Shown here one piece after another: positions 45,121 to 58,532 of a DNA stretch of 64,000 bases. The notes under the pieces are model-generated. The model was not told the origin of the DNA, did not search any database, and was given only the letters and a program-made list of their open reading frames with translations. Position 1 is the stretch's first letter, and each line of letters starts with the position of its first letter. Source of the stretch: Austropuccinia psidii (Eukaryota > Basidiomycota > Pucciniomycetes > Pucciniales > Sphaerophragmiaceae); NCBI GenBank assembly GCA_023105745.1, contig JALGQZ010000004.1, positions 8,877,951 through 8,941,950 on the forward strand, read 5' to 3'. Both the position numbers and the translations under genes were made by a program.

Positions 45121-46872
45121 AGATTCCTCATGATAAATCAGACTTTTATGGCATATCTGTAAAGTCAATAATTAATGAGTAATAAGCGCAAAATGCCATA
45201 AAAAGACATAAATTCTTATTTATCTCAGAAACAGATGAACCAACATGTGAAATAAATTTCAAAATTGGATTCCCCATGAAAAACTACACATAAAACAATT
45301 TTATTAAATTTCTCTAAAGTTAATGCATAAGGAATTAAGCTGAATATATGCACTTTTTTGGTCAGCACATACATTCATGGTTTTTAGCTAATATCTCTTG
45401 AAATATATACAATAGAGAGTTAAACCAAAAATAAATTTAGCATTTAATTACTGTGAAAACACAGATATTAATTTTATTTGACAAGCTATAAACAAGGTTA
45501 TAATTTGTAAGGGCTTATTGAACAAAATTGCTAGAGCTGTTGACCACTTTGTTGTGAAATTGGTCCAAACTTAAAGTAAAGTGGAAATTCAGGTTTTACT
45601 AGTACATACGTTAATAATGATTTCTTTTTTATCATAATATTCAACATGAAACCCCTTGAAATTATGGTTTGAAGTTTAAAATATTGAATTTCAACAGAAA
45701 AGATGAGATACAAGAAAAATAATCAAAAATAGAGTTTTGATGATGTAATGAAATGCTCTTGAAAGTTTAATAAGGACATTCCAAGCTATCACAATTCACT
45801 TTCTTAATGGCTTCAGCATGTATAAATTCAAATTTATTAATAATCAAAGCTTAAGCTTAAAATTGATCATTTATGATCACTCACTTTAATCTTATTTTAA
45901 TTTTAACAGTTATATAAGTGATGAAATTGGTGAATACTATTAGATGATAGTTAATACTAATAAAATCCACAAATTTTAGACTTATTCCAAGCCTATGATG
46001 TCATCAAACATAGATTTATAATGATAACTCTAAATAATGGTGTAATAATGAGATAAGATGGTTTAATCATGATTTAATCATTACTAAACCTTAAAATACT
46101 GATCAACTCCAGTGAATACAATCAGTACACGTCTACTAGAAGCCTACTTGACTCTATAAGGGAGGAATTTACTAAAAATAGAGCCCTTTTTACTCTATTT
46201 CCCCCTCAGATGCATCAAAAACAATAAAACATTAAATAAAAAGGTAAAATCTTTATTCTTTATATATAAATCATTTATATTATCAAAGAAAAAAAATAAT
46301 ATTTATTATAATCATCAATATTGATGTGATTACTCCATTTGTTTAATTGTTTTTGTTATATTTCTCTATAAATCTTATTCTCCACATAAAATTAAGAATA
46401 TTTGTAATTTCTCTTATTTTATTTTGTAAATACAATTTAAGTAAGTTGAATTTACATTTTTTGGTGTAAAATATTTCAAAATTATTATACCAAGTGTTAA
46501 AATTGGGTTATTTTCTCCCTATTATTACTCTTAATAGTTCTTTTTTTAATATAGATAGTATTTATATTAATATATAACATTAATATTGGTAATATTATTG
46601 TTATTAATTGTTTTTTATTATTACAAAACAATTTTTTATGCCTTATTATTTGTTGGTAACAATAATAAGATCTTTGAATATATTAATATATTTATTTTTA
46701 TTATATTATAATTTTATAATATAAATTATATTATTATATTTATTTAATAATATAATAAGTTTATGCCATAATTATAATAATTATTTATTTTATTCATTTA
46801 ATAAGGACATTCATAGTACAATAAGTGAAATATTTGTAATATTTACTCATTGTTTCATAGTCAAACCTCATA
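45121..46872 (+). repeat. Solo A LTR, right fragment
   Basis: Starts AGATTCCTCATGATAAA, which is exactly where the left fragment (19091-19265) stops in the A LTR, and runs to CAAACCTCATA. It includes a TATA-box-region counterpart near 46180 that reads CTAAAAATAGAG. Confidence 0.85.
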
Positions 46873-46877
46873 AGTGT
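46873..46877. repeat. Target site duplication of the solo A LTR, right copy
   Basis: AGTGT, identical to 19086-19090. Confidence 0.8.
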
Positions 46878-48670
46878 CTACCCAGAATATAATCAATCAG
46901 GATGAGCTTTCATTCTGCAATATAGGATTGTGTTTGAACCTGTAATCATCCTAATTCTAAACAGTGATATGGTGTTTTGATGACTTTATTATTGCTTTGT
47001 GAGAGGTTATATATAGTGTTTCTATTTCCTATCAAGGTCATATTTTCTCATGAAAGTATTTTTTTAATGGGGAAATTTGACGAAATAAAACTGCTGGTAA
47101 ATGTGCTTACTCCTAATAATATGGCCTGTCTCTCAATTTGAACCAAGTTGGGGAAAGGAATTTTTTTGAATAATGGAATCATTTCAATTGACTAATTATC
47201 AATAATCTCATTTTAAACTTGAGAATTCAAGTTCAAAACAAAATACATGTCATTTGTTTCTAAATATTCATAATTTCCTTTTTTTCTCATATTTAATAAA
47301 ATCCTCAAAATAAATTCAAAAATCTTGTTCAATATATACCTTCTTTTCAAAATAAATAAATAGAATACATTGACTAAAGTTTTATAAAACTAAAAAAAGT
47401 ATTCCTATTATTACATAGCAATCAATCAAGATATTTATTAGGAGCTCATTAATAACTTTATTAGACAGTTTTTGACATTACATCCAAGTTAATTCTTAAC
47501 ATATAAATTATAATACACATTGAATTCAACAATTCAAAGAAAATTTGACAATAAAAAAAAGACTTTTCAATGAAATTTAACTAAATATAGATAATCACCA
47601 ATCAATCATAAACTGTAAGTTGTTACATGTAAGACACAAGTATTACTAATTTTCTCATCCATCAAGGCCCTTGGATATGTCACTCATTTCTCAAAGATTT
47701 TTGAACTCTGGAATTCCTGCCTTATGCAAGTGGTAAAGGATAAGATGACTACATGCAGTTCAGGAGAGTTATTCAATCTATAAGGGAAAATTCTTAATAT
47801 ATCATAGAACTCATTGAGCAAATAGTTCTCACCTTATTCATCACAGATTACCAAATGGTACATAAATAATACACATGTCCATTAACATCAGAGCTTGTCT
47901 TTACAGGAATAGGGAATTATCCAGAAATACTTGAAAGAACTGTGAAAAATATTCCAAGCATCTGACAATGAAATTTTGATCTAAGACTGGCAGGATTGGT
48001 TTAAGGAAAATGGTTTTTTTCAAAGGAACAATAATCTCCACATTTGGGGTTTTAGGTAAAATGCCCGTGCACTCAAGTCAAAGCCATCATGTTTAGGTGA
48101 AAAAATTGGATTTGATTTGGGGTTGGACAGGGTTTAGACTTCCCTCATATGTTGTGCTGTAGCTCTAAAAATTTGGCATTCAGTACATATTAATTCTGCT
48201 TTCGTCAAAGGCGTTTTCAGGAGAGCTGTTGTACTGTAGCTTTGCAGTATATATTGCATTGCACAGCCAGCCTTGAAAGCTATTGTAACTTGGCAGTATA
48301 TACTGTAATGATACGCACGTCCAGCCAGACAAGGTTTTAAAATAATTTGCAAAGAAAAATCAAACACTTTGCACACTCGCCTTCAGGGGACAACATGTGT
48401 GTCAGCTGCCAGCGCTCAGGTTTTGCAGTTGCAAAAGGCATCAAAGTGTTTTTCTTTAATCCCAAATTCAGGTATTTGCGGATTTAAACGCCTTTAGGTA
48501 TGGCTTTGGCTCTGTCTAACACTAGTTTTGTACATACACGATATTCTGATGCGGGAAATCAACAATAAGCGCAAGACTTACGAGCGTTGGTCAAACTAGT
48601 ATTTCGTTAACCTTTACATGAACATAGGTGTTAAAGAAAACAAGATCGATTTACCTTCAAGATAATGTGT
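46878..48670. other. Intergenic DNA downstream of the HEATR6-like gene
   Basis: AT-rich to about 48040 with nothing recognised. From about 48050 the composition becomes more mixed and CpG reappears toward the gene end. Two GGCAGTATAT/GCAGTATATA-like repeats lie near 48244 and 48293 (TTTGCAGTATATATTGC and TTGGCAGTATATACTG). No other coding evidence; the 48134-48376 minus frame has no family resemblance. Confidence 0.45.
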
Positions 48671-51600
48671 TTAGCATTCGCAATCGGGTGATGAATCGGC
48701 ATGAAGCAAACGACCGATTTCTAAATGTAAAAGCCTTGCGTGCTCGATTTCTTTTGAGGGAATATGCTTTGCCTTTATTGAATTGCCGAGCTCTCCGTAA
48801 ATTTTCTCAACATGCGCAAAAGCTTGAGGGGCTAGCTTATGACAAATTGATTGAACCAAGGTTGAGAATTCACTATCTAACTATTTCAAAATCGCAAGAA
48901 AATAAGCCTAAATTTTATGACGTACCAAGCTGCTCTGAGATGACTTGTAGTGCCCGGCAGGTCTGTATCCTTACCTTGAAGGAGGGACTGATTTGTAAAA
49001 TTTGGTAAAGCTGATTGAAAATGGTCTCTTTCAAGTTTACAAGTCGTGAGGAGATTTTGAATGAATCTTGCTTCATCACCACAAGGATCTGACGTAATAT
49101 CGTAGCAGCATTCCATTGAACCTGTACCATTTCGAACCAAAACTGATCAACGATCGCATTGACCTCTAATTAAAAACGCCTTACCTTGGGGAGAACCTCA
49201 GCTAACGATCCACATATTTTTAAGACCACCGCTTCTACTAAGTCATCATCCCCAAAATCGCGCGTATTAGAGAGAAATAAGCAAACTCCAAGCCCGCAAC
49301 ATCGTACACTATTGGTTTTAACCTAATTGTAAATAGCATGCGTAAGCAACATTTTGGATGGTAGAATGAGGGAGCGATTAAAAACCATCTGGGCAAACCG
49401 CATCATTAGGATGAGCATGCGAAAGCATATGTAGGCCAAGTCTTATCGCTCTCAGCAAAAAGTCACGATCGAAGGATCTATCGAGGGCTTGTCTTGGTTA
49501 AGAATTTAAGCGGAAAGAAATAAGCAAACCAGTATTCTCAAACAAAATAAAATAGGTTATTTGCAAACTGCCTACACACTAGCCAAATCCTTGGTCACTT
49601 GGAGACAATTGGCCAAAACCCATAAAATAGTGGATAATACTTGTTCTTCCGAGTCCGGGAGTTTGATATTTTCAGAGCGACTCACAAACCGCAATGCGAC
49701 TTTGGCGACCCAATGCTGCAAATAAATGTGATAAAAAAATAATAAGAAAACCCATAGTCACAGCTTTAATTGAGTCGGATCGCTTTATTTAAGAAAAATG
49801 GAAATGGGTGTACTAACCGAGTCTTTGACATATTTTTTCGAAATAATGATTCCAATAAGGCGAAGTGCACGAACATCTTCCTTCATTTCAAGCAAATCCC
49901 ATCGCAAGGCGTGCGAAACATAGGTCTTACACCTTTCACATTTGCTTGACATTATCAAGCTTAAAGAGTCTATCCCATCTTGTTGAAGACGAGCCTTAGC
50001 CCAAGTGACATAATGTTTGTCGAAATCCGGTTTTGGAAAAAATACAGCGAGGGTGCCGAGAAGTGCAAATTTAGCACTAGCTTCGTCTTGGCTTGTTGGG
50101 ATGACATCAAAGCAGCAACAGAGCACTTGACTAAGAGCAAAAAAATTGAATCAATAACGTCAAACAATTTTCTTCCTTCTCCCTTTTCTAACAAGGAAAA
50201 AAATAAGAATCAAGAAATTGGCAGGTTTTAAAGAAAAAATCTTGGGGCAGGTAAGACAAAACCGGCTTGATGCAGAACGCGAATATTAGAAACTTACACT
50301 TTTTCCAAAAGATTTTGATTCCATTCGACAAGTCCTAAGGTTCCATGAAGCAGTTGACACATAGCACTAATTGTAATTGGGCTATCTGGAAATTGAATTT
50401 GCGCACAAGCAAACGATACGATATCGTTAAGCAATGGTGTAATCAGTTGGGATGTTAATTTGATTCCTCCTAAATGCTGCAAGCTAAGTGTCAAGGCTGC
50501 CTGAGCGCGCTGTTGAACTGGAGCAACTGACTTAGGCAAACCCATTCGCAATCAATTAACCATCGCCATAAAAATTGCAAAACAAAAAGGCCACTATACC
50601 ATTGGACTTGCATAGAGCAAAAATTGAGTCCAGTAGTAAGCTCAAGATTTGAGTTGAAATTCGATTGTAAGCAGAAATTTTAACGACGACTTCGCAGAAC
50701 TGATGTACCAAACAGCACATTAGAACATAAAGGCATTCTAGCAAGTTGTTTTGTGCTCACATCAAGCATTGCCTGCGTTAAATCTGAAGAAATAACAGGT
50801 CCCCTTAGAATGCGGGCAAGTCTGAGATGAAGTTCAACAGTAATGGCGGCGATTTGGGCAGAGAGAGATATATAAGACATTCTTGAGTTCCTGGAAGCGT
50901 TCAATAAAACAAATTGAAAAGGCATAAAGCCATCAGTATTGATTTTATGGAAAACTTGGGAACTTGAATGATATAGTCAAAGCACGAGGAAAACCAACTT
51001 TTCTTCAGCTATTGCCATATAGCTCTCTGAACCCTCCAATAATTTTTTTAAAGTGCCACAGGCCCGCAGACGGACCAAGATTTGAGGGTCCCGCTCGAGC
51101 ACAGTCAATAAGGTGTAAGCTTGATAGGTTTGGTATTTGTATGTGGGAAGCAATTGTGACCAATAGGGATACAAAGCTTTAGCGTCCAACTCAGCAATCG
51201 TGCCTAAGTAGGTCAGAGCATCAAGTCGACACTGAGTAGCTCTCTCATTGGTACAGGAAAAACCAACTACATCACTATCCGAGCTGGCTTCAGATTCGGA
51301 GTAACGGCATTGGGACGGCGAATAGGATGCTGAAGGTATGGGCTCGATGGAGGGCTGAAAATTAAGCACGATCCGCTCCCGAGGTCGGTAAGGATGTGAA
51401 GGAACCGATAGCTGATACAAGATACGAATACAGTCGACGTGTTCTGAAAGATTGCTTAACAAGCTCAAGCCGACTTTGGTGGTCATGTTGGATAAAATGC
51501 GCAATAGGTAAACCACCATGACCAGTTGATCATTCTTAGGTTGATGTACAGCAGCTGAAAGAGTAGTGAGTACTGAATTGAAGACAGGCGATGCTTCTCG

Positions 51601-52112
51601 CCTCAACATCGCTGGCGATGAATTGCTGACAAGCTGAAGCAGGCATTGGGAGGCTATTCTGGCGGTGGCCGGAAATCTCATAAGCGACTTGGCAAGCTTT
51701 GAGCAGGTATCAGTTGGAAGACAACCCTATAGATGTAAATAAATATAGATAGGACATGTCAGCACAACGAAACCAGATCAAGCCACGACTTTGCGAATGT
51801 GTGTATCGAAACCTTACTATGGGAGGACGAGTCTTCAGCAGCCGTCTCAATTCGCTCAACGCTTTTGACCGATTTCCACCATCATCATCAATAGCCTTCT
51901 CAACCAAGGAAACAATTTCCAGAGATTTGGACATTTCAGCTTGCGTGCGAGGCTTGGATGTGATTGTGGTGGACGGTCGAGGACGATCTAATCCGTGATC
52001 CGGTGAAGGATGTCTTTGGACACTTCGGCACAAGTGAAGAAATATTTAATTAGCGTCGCCACACAATCAATCGTCTAGATGAAAGAAACTTTTAAAATAC
52101 TCACTGGTCCAT
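48671..52112 (-). CDS. HEATR6: HEATR6-like HEAT/armadillo repeat protein (DUF4042)
   Basis: The only host gene seen. My model has 11 exons: 52112-52105, 52022-51818, 51726-50761, 50699-50600, 50526-50298, 50130-49818, 49715-49576, 49477-49399, 49322-49185, 49121-48926, 48876-48671. All phases agree and the total is 859 codons plus stop. The 8-nt first exon is the weakest part. DUF4042 spans about residues 200-390: SESEASSDSD, YPYWSQLLP, VRLRACGTLKKLLEGSE, VVVKISAYNRISTQI. The C-terminal HEAT region has VKTNSVRCCGLG, VQWNAATILRQI and SFKVRIQTCRALQ, matching the order in animal HEATR6. One TGA (50979-50977, codon 321) lies in the third exon and no GT-AG intron removes it in frame. The protein is shorter than animal HEATR6 (about 1180 residues). 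Molecular role is poorly known; helical repeats suggest a scaffold. Confidence 0.8.
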
Positions 52113-55100
52113 GGCTTGACCGACTTTGATGAGTTGAAAATTTAAACGGAACAAATTCTAAGAGCTCTTCAAATTCGAAATTCAAAATCCTCTAAAAAAA
52201 CTGAACCTAACTTGATCATTCCTAAAATTTGGACTTGGAAAGTCACTCCACAAGACTCAGAACTCTAGCACTAATCACTTCATCACAGAGACATCATTTT
52301 CTGACTTTTTTTCGCTTCCACTAGTTCGTAACCAACTCTTATTTGTACATGTGAAGGAAAGTAGTAACTTACCAAAATTTGATAATATTTCTTGCTGTAT
52401 TTCGTTTCCTAGCGAAGCGCATACAGTACGATTATTTTTTTGTCTCATTGCGAAAATTGGGCTTAAATGTTATCACAACTAGATGAGAAATTGAAAAACA
52501 AGTCACACCACGAAAATTTTCAAGCAAATGAAACACAGTAAAAATTCCTGGATTCAGTAATTGGAAAATTACTTCAATGACAATCCGAACTGCAACTGCA
52601 TTGTTTAGGACAAAACTTAAAGAAGATGAAGAAGTGTAGGCTTCCTTCTGTATAAGCATGGAAATAATTTTTTGCCGTTAAAAATTTGCAAACATGATTT
52701 TTGGAGAAAAGCTTGATAAAACTAAAATATAATTGACATTTACCCAACTATTTTACAAAAACACATTCCATTCTCGAGGCCAATTGTTGGGAGAAAGAAG
52801 CGCTTACAACAGTTACTCTATGTCACAATTAACGCTTGAAAAGCCAATTTTTAGTCATCTGTTAGCACATTTTAGTTCAGTCCCTACGATGGAAGTTCAA
52901 CAACTAGTTTGGGTGAGTAGTGTGGTCTAAACCTTAGGTTCGTGTGCTGTTTCACCTCAACGGGGCAAGAGTGCTTTTTTGCCACCATTTTGACTCCTTG
53001 TGTAAAAATTACATATTCTTATGGAAAACCCAAACACAAACCAGAAGATGTCTCAAAATGAAAGAAACCCATCTTTAATATTAATATGCCTTCAATATGA
53101 GACAAAGTTCATATTACTTGAGTTTTATGACTTTGTAACCAATTGAGATATCTTGTGATAACCTTTGCACACATTAACACTACCCCATGGAGTTTTGAGG
53201 CATATGCTCAACAAATATTTTTCTCAACATCTTTCAGAAATAAATGATAAGTATTTCTCTTCATCATTGGCTTGATTTAAGTTGATTGAACCAAAGAAAA
53301 AACTTCCAACCATCATTGTGATTCCAAATTTGGATAATCTTTATTAATATTGAGTATAAGCTGTTATTTCAAAGTCCTGTGAAGTTTCTTTTTCACACAA
53401 TCTTTCCAAGTGGCTACCTTTTGACACATTTTTAAATTCTCAAGTGAAAAAAATAATCCTAATTCAAAAAATAATTTGGGTTTATCTCACAAAAGCCCTG
53501 CTATGAACTATTTGAATTGCTATGGCCAACTTGAGAAAAAAAAATTGAAATTTTAGTTATTTTTTGTTTTCATGTTTTACAATCAATAAGGTTCGGGCTA
53601 ATGAAGCTTAGGTAAATATGATTTTTCCTTAGATTCTTGACTTTAATAACAGCCACTTTTAATTTCAAAAAAGATAAAGCCCGATTCCTTGTTTTCTTAT
53701 CTTAATAAGGGCTATTATAAAGCGGAATAGAAAATATCATAGTTAATTATTTTTTTAATTATATAGACTGGAGACTTGAAAAGAAAATCTCATAATCCTG
53801 GAATGAATAAGATTCTACATTCTCTGATTCAAATTGAATTGAATAAATATCTCTCTACAAATTCATGCTTAATCACCACTTCTCAAGACTTCAACAGTGA
53901 AAAGACATTCCTGAAGGCCTTAGAGAGTGCTTGATTTCCATTTTGATAATTATTTTCATATTTAATTATCTGATTTTTTCAAGCTCTAAAGTAAAATAGA
54001 AAGTGAATTTATTCCTTTTTGTAATTAAATCATTTTATTTTCTCAAATGATTCAATATATTTGATCTATATAGTGAAGTGGTTACAAAGATCTAATATTA
54101 AGAATTAGAATAAAAAAACCATCCATGGAATAAATCTCCTAAATTATTCTAATTTGAGATCATATTTCTCTGCTACTCTCAATGATAAGAAAGGAAATAT
54201 CAGATTAAACTAAAAGAAACACCCAATTTTTCCCTGTTAATTTATATCTCCAAATCTTTTTCCTAGATAAAAACCTTTATATTTTTAAATGTACAGCATA
54301 GCCACATATATTATTTATTTTTTGAGGAAAATGAAAAAACCTTTAGTTAATTAATTAATGAATATTCAAATAGGAGGGGGATATTATTGAGAGGTTGATT
54401 GGAAAAATTATATGAAAAACTTACTGATTTTCCTAAAACTTAAAATGTTTCTACCAATGTAAGATTTTTCTATCAAAAGATGAATAATGTTACTCTTGAT
54501 CAAATATGAAGTTACTGTTCTTTTAAGTAAATATAGTATATAGATTTTTTTACCAAATATCATTAATCCATACATTATTAATCTCTTTTGAATCTTACAT
54601 ACTGCTAGTGATATAGAAGTCAGCAGAAATCGTCTACTAGAATAAATGACAAGAAGTATGGAATTAGAAAACTTCATATTAAAATAATAATAAAAAATCA
54701 ATTTACAATTATCTTTCTAAAGAATAATTTTGGTTAATTCCTTAAGAAAGTTATATAATTTTTGAGAAAACCTCAACAGTAAAGTAAAGCACTTACCATT
54801 AATAGAAATAAATGTAGAAAATAATTTGGAAATGGTTTTTGATGGATTATTCCTGGACTTAAATAATCAGAAGTAGATAAAGAATCAAAAATATAACAAC
54901 TGAAGCTATAAAAGTAGCTTAAGAAGTAATATTTATTGATTTAATTTCATATTGGAGAGTTGAAAAGGTGTGCAATGATTTAGAGTAATTATATTACAAA
55001 TATAATTATATAGATTATTCATAATGATTATTCTTGAGAAAAACAAAAAAGGCTTCTTTTAAGCCTCTAACAAGCTCACAGAGAAAGAAATGAAATCTCA

Positions 55101-55166
55101 ATTCATGATAAATAGATTACCTCTTTTTTGTTTATTATTGAATAATTTTTCATCATTAAAAATTAT
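52113..55166. other. Upstream region of the gene and AT-rich spacer
   Basis: The first about 400 bp should contain the promoter of the minus-strand gene; no clear TATA box or CCAAT box stands out. Beyond 52950 the DNA is AT-rich without recognised genes. Frames at 52432-52659 and 54408-54701 (minus) and 52733-52930 (plus) lack family resemblance. Confidence 0.4.
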
Positions 55167-55899
55167 CATAATTAATTGAGGGGGTTGGTAGAAGCATGTA
55201 AGGAAATTAGTAAAAACATGTAATTTCTTATGTATTTTTACCAAAATCCTACATTTTTTTACTGAAAAAATATTATTATTTTTGTTTCTTCAATAGCATC
55301 ATTTTCATTGTTTCAAAAACACTCTGACTATTGTTTCAATACAATATACCTTTCATATAACATTATTGCCTTTTTTTAGTCCTACAAGCTGTAAACCTTC
55401 ATTGAAGGTTCTTCAAACATTCATTTTTTGCTTCCATCAAAAATCTTTTGCCTCAAGAAGCAAAGTTTTGAATTTTCATAAATTCATTCCATAAATCAGA
55501 AAAATAAATTTCTCACATATATTTTTGGGTTTTTTATCAGGAACCCCTTTCTAAGGATTAAATTTTTCCTTCCTAAAGGATTTAAAATATTTTTCTTAAA
55601 CAAAAAATTAAGGAAATTTGATTTTTCCATTTTTCTAAATTCTTTGATTTCAAAAAATAATAATAAAAGAAAATTTTAAAAAAAATTCAGTATGCATGAT
55701 AACCCAACACAAAGCAAAAAAAAAGCATCAAAATATTATTTTTGGAACTTTTTTTTGAGGGTTCTTTTATAAAAAGAACATCCCATTTAAATTTTTTACC
55801 AGTAAATCACATGTTTTGGCCATAATTTGGTAAAAGAATGTCATTTTTTGGTAAAAACACATAAAGGCTTGCTTTTACCAGCACCCTCAACAAATTATG
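55167..55899. mobile_element. Possible non-autonomous DNA transposon (MITE-like)
   Basis: The left end CATAATTAATTGAGGGGGTT continues GGTAGAAGCATG. The right end in reverse complement reads CATAATTTGTTGAGGGTGCT then GGTAAAAGCAAG. They match at 26 of 32 positions. Subterminal GTAAAAACA/TGT(T)TTTTACC-like words repeat inside both ends (near 55210, 55235, 55830, 55850). No coding capacity in the 733 bp. No clear target duplication is visible, so the exact ends are uncertain. Confidence 0.5.
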
Positions 55900-57597
55900 T
55901 AATTCAATGAGGGTAACAACCAATTCATGGTTAGTAAATAACTCATTTACCACAGTAAACCTAATTTCATTTTCAATAATTATGTTTTCCTCAAAGTTGT
56001 AAACTTTATTGGTAACTTAATCACATGCTTAATCTTCTGTAAGCTTTTAGATTTTGAGTATTTCACATAGAATCATCAAAATTGGACTGTAAGGAAGACT
56101 TGAAGTTGATATTATAAGCTCACAGTTCTTTTACTTAATTTGAGCTAAATTGATTCCACTTTCTATCAGTCATTGAAGCTTCAGGTTTATTTATAAAGAA
56201 TTGTATTTTGAATAAATTTTCAACTTTTTACCTCATTTTCTATGTGATTCAGGGTAATGGTAAGAAAAAACTCTATTTCCAGGAGGTAATTCCATGAATC
56301 CTAGTCCAAAAAGAGTCTTAATAAGCCCTTTGTGGTATATTAATCACAAAAAGTAAATAATTGAAATGGTTTCAGGAGTTAGATGTGCTGATTACAACCT
56401 TGAAACATAAAAATAGTAGCTAATCTGCGCTTTTCTCATGATCTAATGGGACTTATCCTGCTTGAAAATATTCCTAAAAAGGTTTTAATTCATTCAAAAA
56501 GTCATTCTAATCCCATTATTAAATATTTGAACCCTTCATATTCCTCAGAGGCCTTGGAATTTGGTGCAGCCTGGCTCTCTTCACTATCCTTTGTCCCCCT
56601 TAGCTATTTTAATGTTAAAATATCTAGCTTTAACTTCAATATTGATATTGATTATTTCTAAAACAAGAATTTATTTAAAAATAAATGTACTTTAATAGCT
56701 AAAAACATGAATAAAACTGACACAAGTAGGCATGTAACATGGGCTTTTCAAAATACCATTATTTTCATGTTAAAATTCAAGAAAGAAAACATTTCAACAT
56801 TAGTTCATGTGGTATTAAGTATTTTTTGTTTAATTATTTTCCACTTTGAAGCCTCATGGAGTTATTTCTTGGTTATAAATCTTATTTCTCAACAATTGGT
56901 CAAGCTTTGAGTAGAATCCAAATCTCACCTTAAATACATCAAATTACTTACTAAAAAGGGTTGGCCATCTTCTTCTCTGTAAAGAAGTCTCTGTTATGAG
57001 TATCACCCTTACTCATGAGCTCTAAATATTTAAAAATTTCTTCAAGATATTTATGGACTTTTGGGGTAAGTAAAATATACTTCCAGGTGCCAAACATTCC
57101 CCAAAACACTTATTTGCAGGAAAATTAAATGATAAAGGTGAGTCTCTCAAGACAATTATTTTCCTATCACTTCTATCAACTTCTTTGCAAATAGTTTCTA
57201 TTATTAATATCTCCTGTTCCTATCAAAACCCCACCAATGTTCTTACAGAAAAGCTTTCAGCCTTAAATGGGCCAATTTTTCCAAAAATAAGTGATTTAAA
57301 AGAGTCAAATTATTCATTTAATCAATTGTTACTCAAGTGTAGGTAATTGTGGGTAACATACATTAAGATTATATATATTTAAGCCTTCATTTTCAAGTAA
57401 GATTCTTTATATCCATAAAAATAATTTTCAAAAGCTTAACAAATAGCTTAAATTATTTGAAAGTGATCCTTATCATTAATATAATGATAATATTGAGATA
57501 TTTAATGAATAGATAACCTACAAGATTGCCATTGGGGCTACTTATCTAAGGATTAAAGTAAAATGTTTCTAGATTTAAATTGTTAATAAATCCTTTG
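55900..57597. other. AT-rich spacer, no gene recognised
   Basis: Open frames at 56446-56661 and 56707-56910 (plus) have hydrophobic, low-complexity translations without motifs. No repeat family from elsewhere in the window is seen until the B LTR at 57598. Confidence 0.4.
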
Positions 57598-58532
57598 TGT
57601 AAGGTGTGGATATGAAACTTTGATTAAAAATCAAGTACTTTCCCTGTCCTCACAATTTGTTTAAGGTAAAAATTGTTTGAAAATAGTACAAAACATAATT
57701 TTTAAGAAAAATCACTCCAAATTTATTTTTTTTAACTTTATCAGTATAAAACAATAATATTATAAAGATTTATTGTTTTACCAACCATAACAATTTATCC
57801 AAAAATACTCTACAAGAGATATTTAAGGCTATAAAAGAAATTTCTTTATGAGAAATTTCAATTGGAATTAGTTGAATAAAGAACTGCAAGATATTAATAT
57901 AAGAGCAGGGTCTTTAAAAGGATTATTAAAGAGAAAACATGACCAAAAGTGACCAGAGTGAATTTGGAAACAAAGTGACAAAGTTTAACAGTGATGAATG
58001 ATGCTTTAATTCACTTATGGGGTGGTTCAAGGGTGAAAATGATCATAAGAGTTACAAAATATGATTATAATGATTTTTTCACATGGTTAAAAGGTTAAAA
58101 ATTATTTGAGAAGGGTGGTTAAAATCTATTATTGATTGGTTTAACAGTGTTTAAGCTAATTTTAACAGGAAAAGATTCTAACACAAAGAGAAAAATGGAG
58201 CAAAGAAGACATTCTTTTATAGCCATCAATTCTCTTACTAAAAAAGTAAACTTTTCTCTTATCAGCTGTGGAAAACACTCTGACAACATAAACGCCAATT
58301 ATGGTATCATTGAACCCTGGTTTAGACCAAAGAAGGGCTAGTTTTAGCCATTTTGGACCCTCAAATCAGCCATTGCTATAGTAATACCTTGTTTTAAGCC
58401 TTCAAAAAATGTCAGAGTGTGTGTAAGAGAAGTAAAAACCAGTTGAAATTTCTTTTAAAATGTTTTTCTTATCACAAGGGTAGTTTTACCCTCTTGGAAA
58501 CAGTTAAAACTGGCCTGGTTGGTATCAAAACC
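57598..58532 (-). repeat. B-type LTR, minus strand, cut by a C element
   Basis: TGTAAGGTGTGGATATGAAAC to TTGGTATCAAAACC corresponds to the first 935 bp of 43072-44865, read the same way. The TATA counterpart is at about 58215. It stops at 58532, where the C LTR begins. The remaining half should lie beyond the right edge of the window. Confidence 0.85.

Noticed and set aside
48628..49008. 126-codon plus-strand frame
   Set aside because: It is antisense to the last exons of the HEATR6-like gene, whose splice phases and conserved VQWNAAT and KVRIQTCRALQ blocks explain the openness.
49970..50194. Alternative frame for exon 6 of the HEATR6-like gene
   Set aside because: It does not agree in phase with the donor at 50298 or the next acceptor at 49716, whereas the chosen frame joins both.
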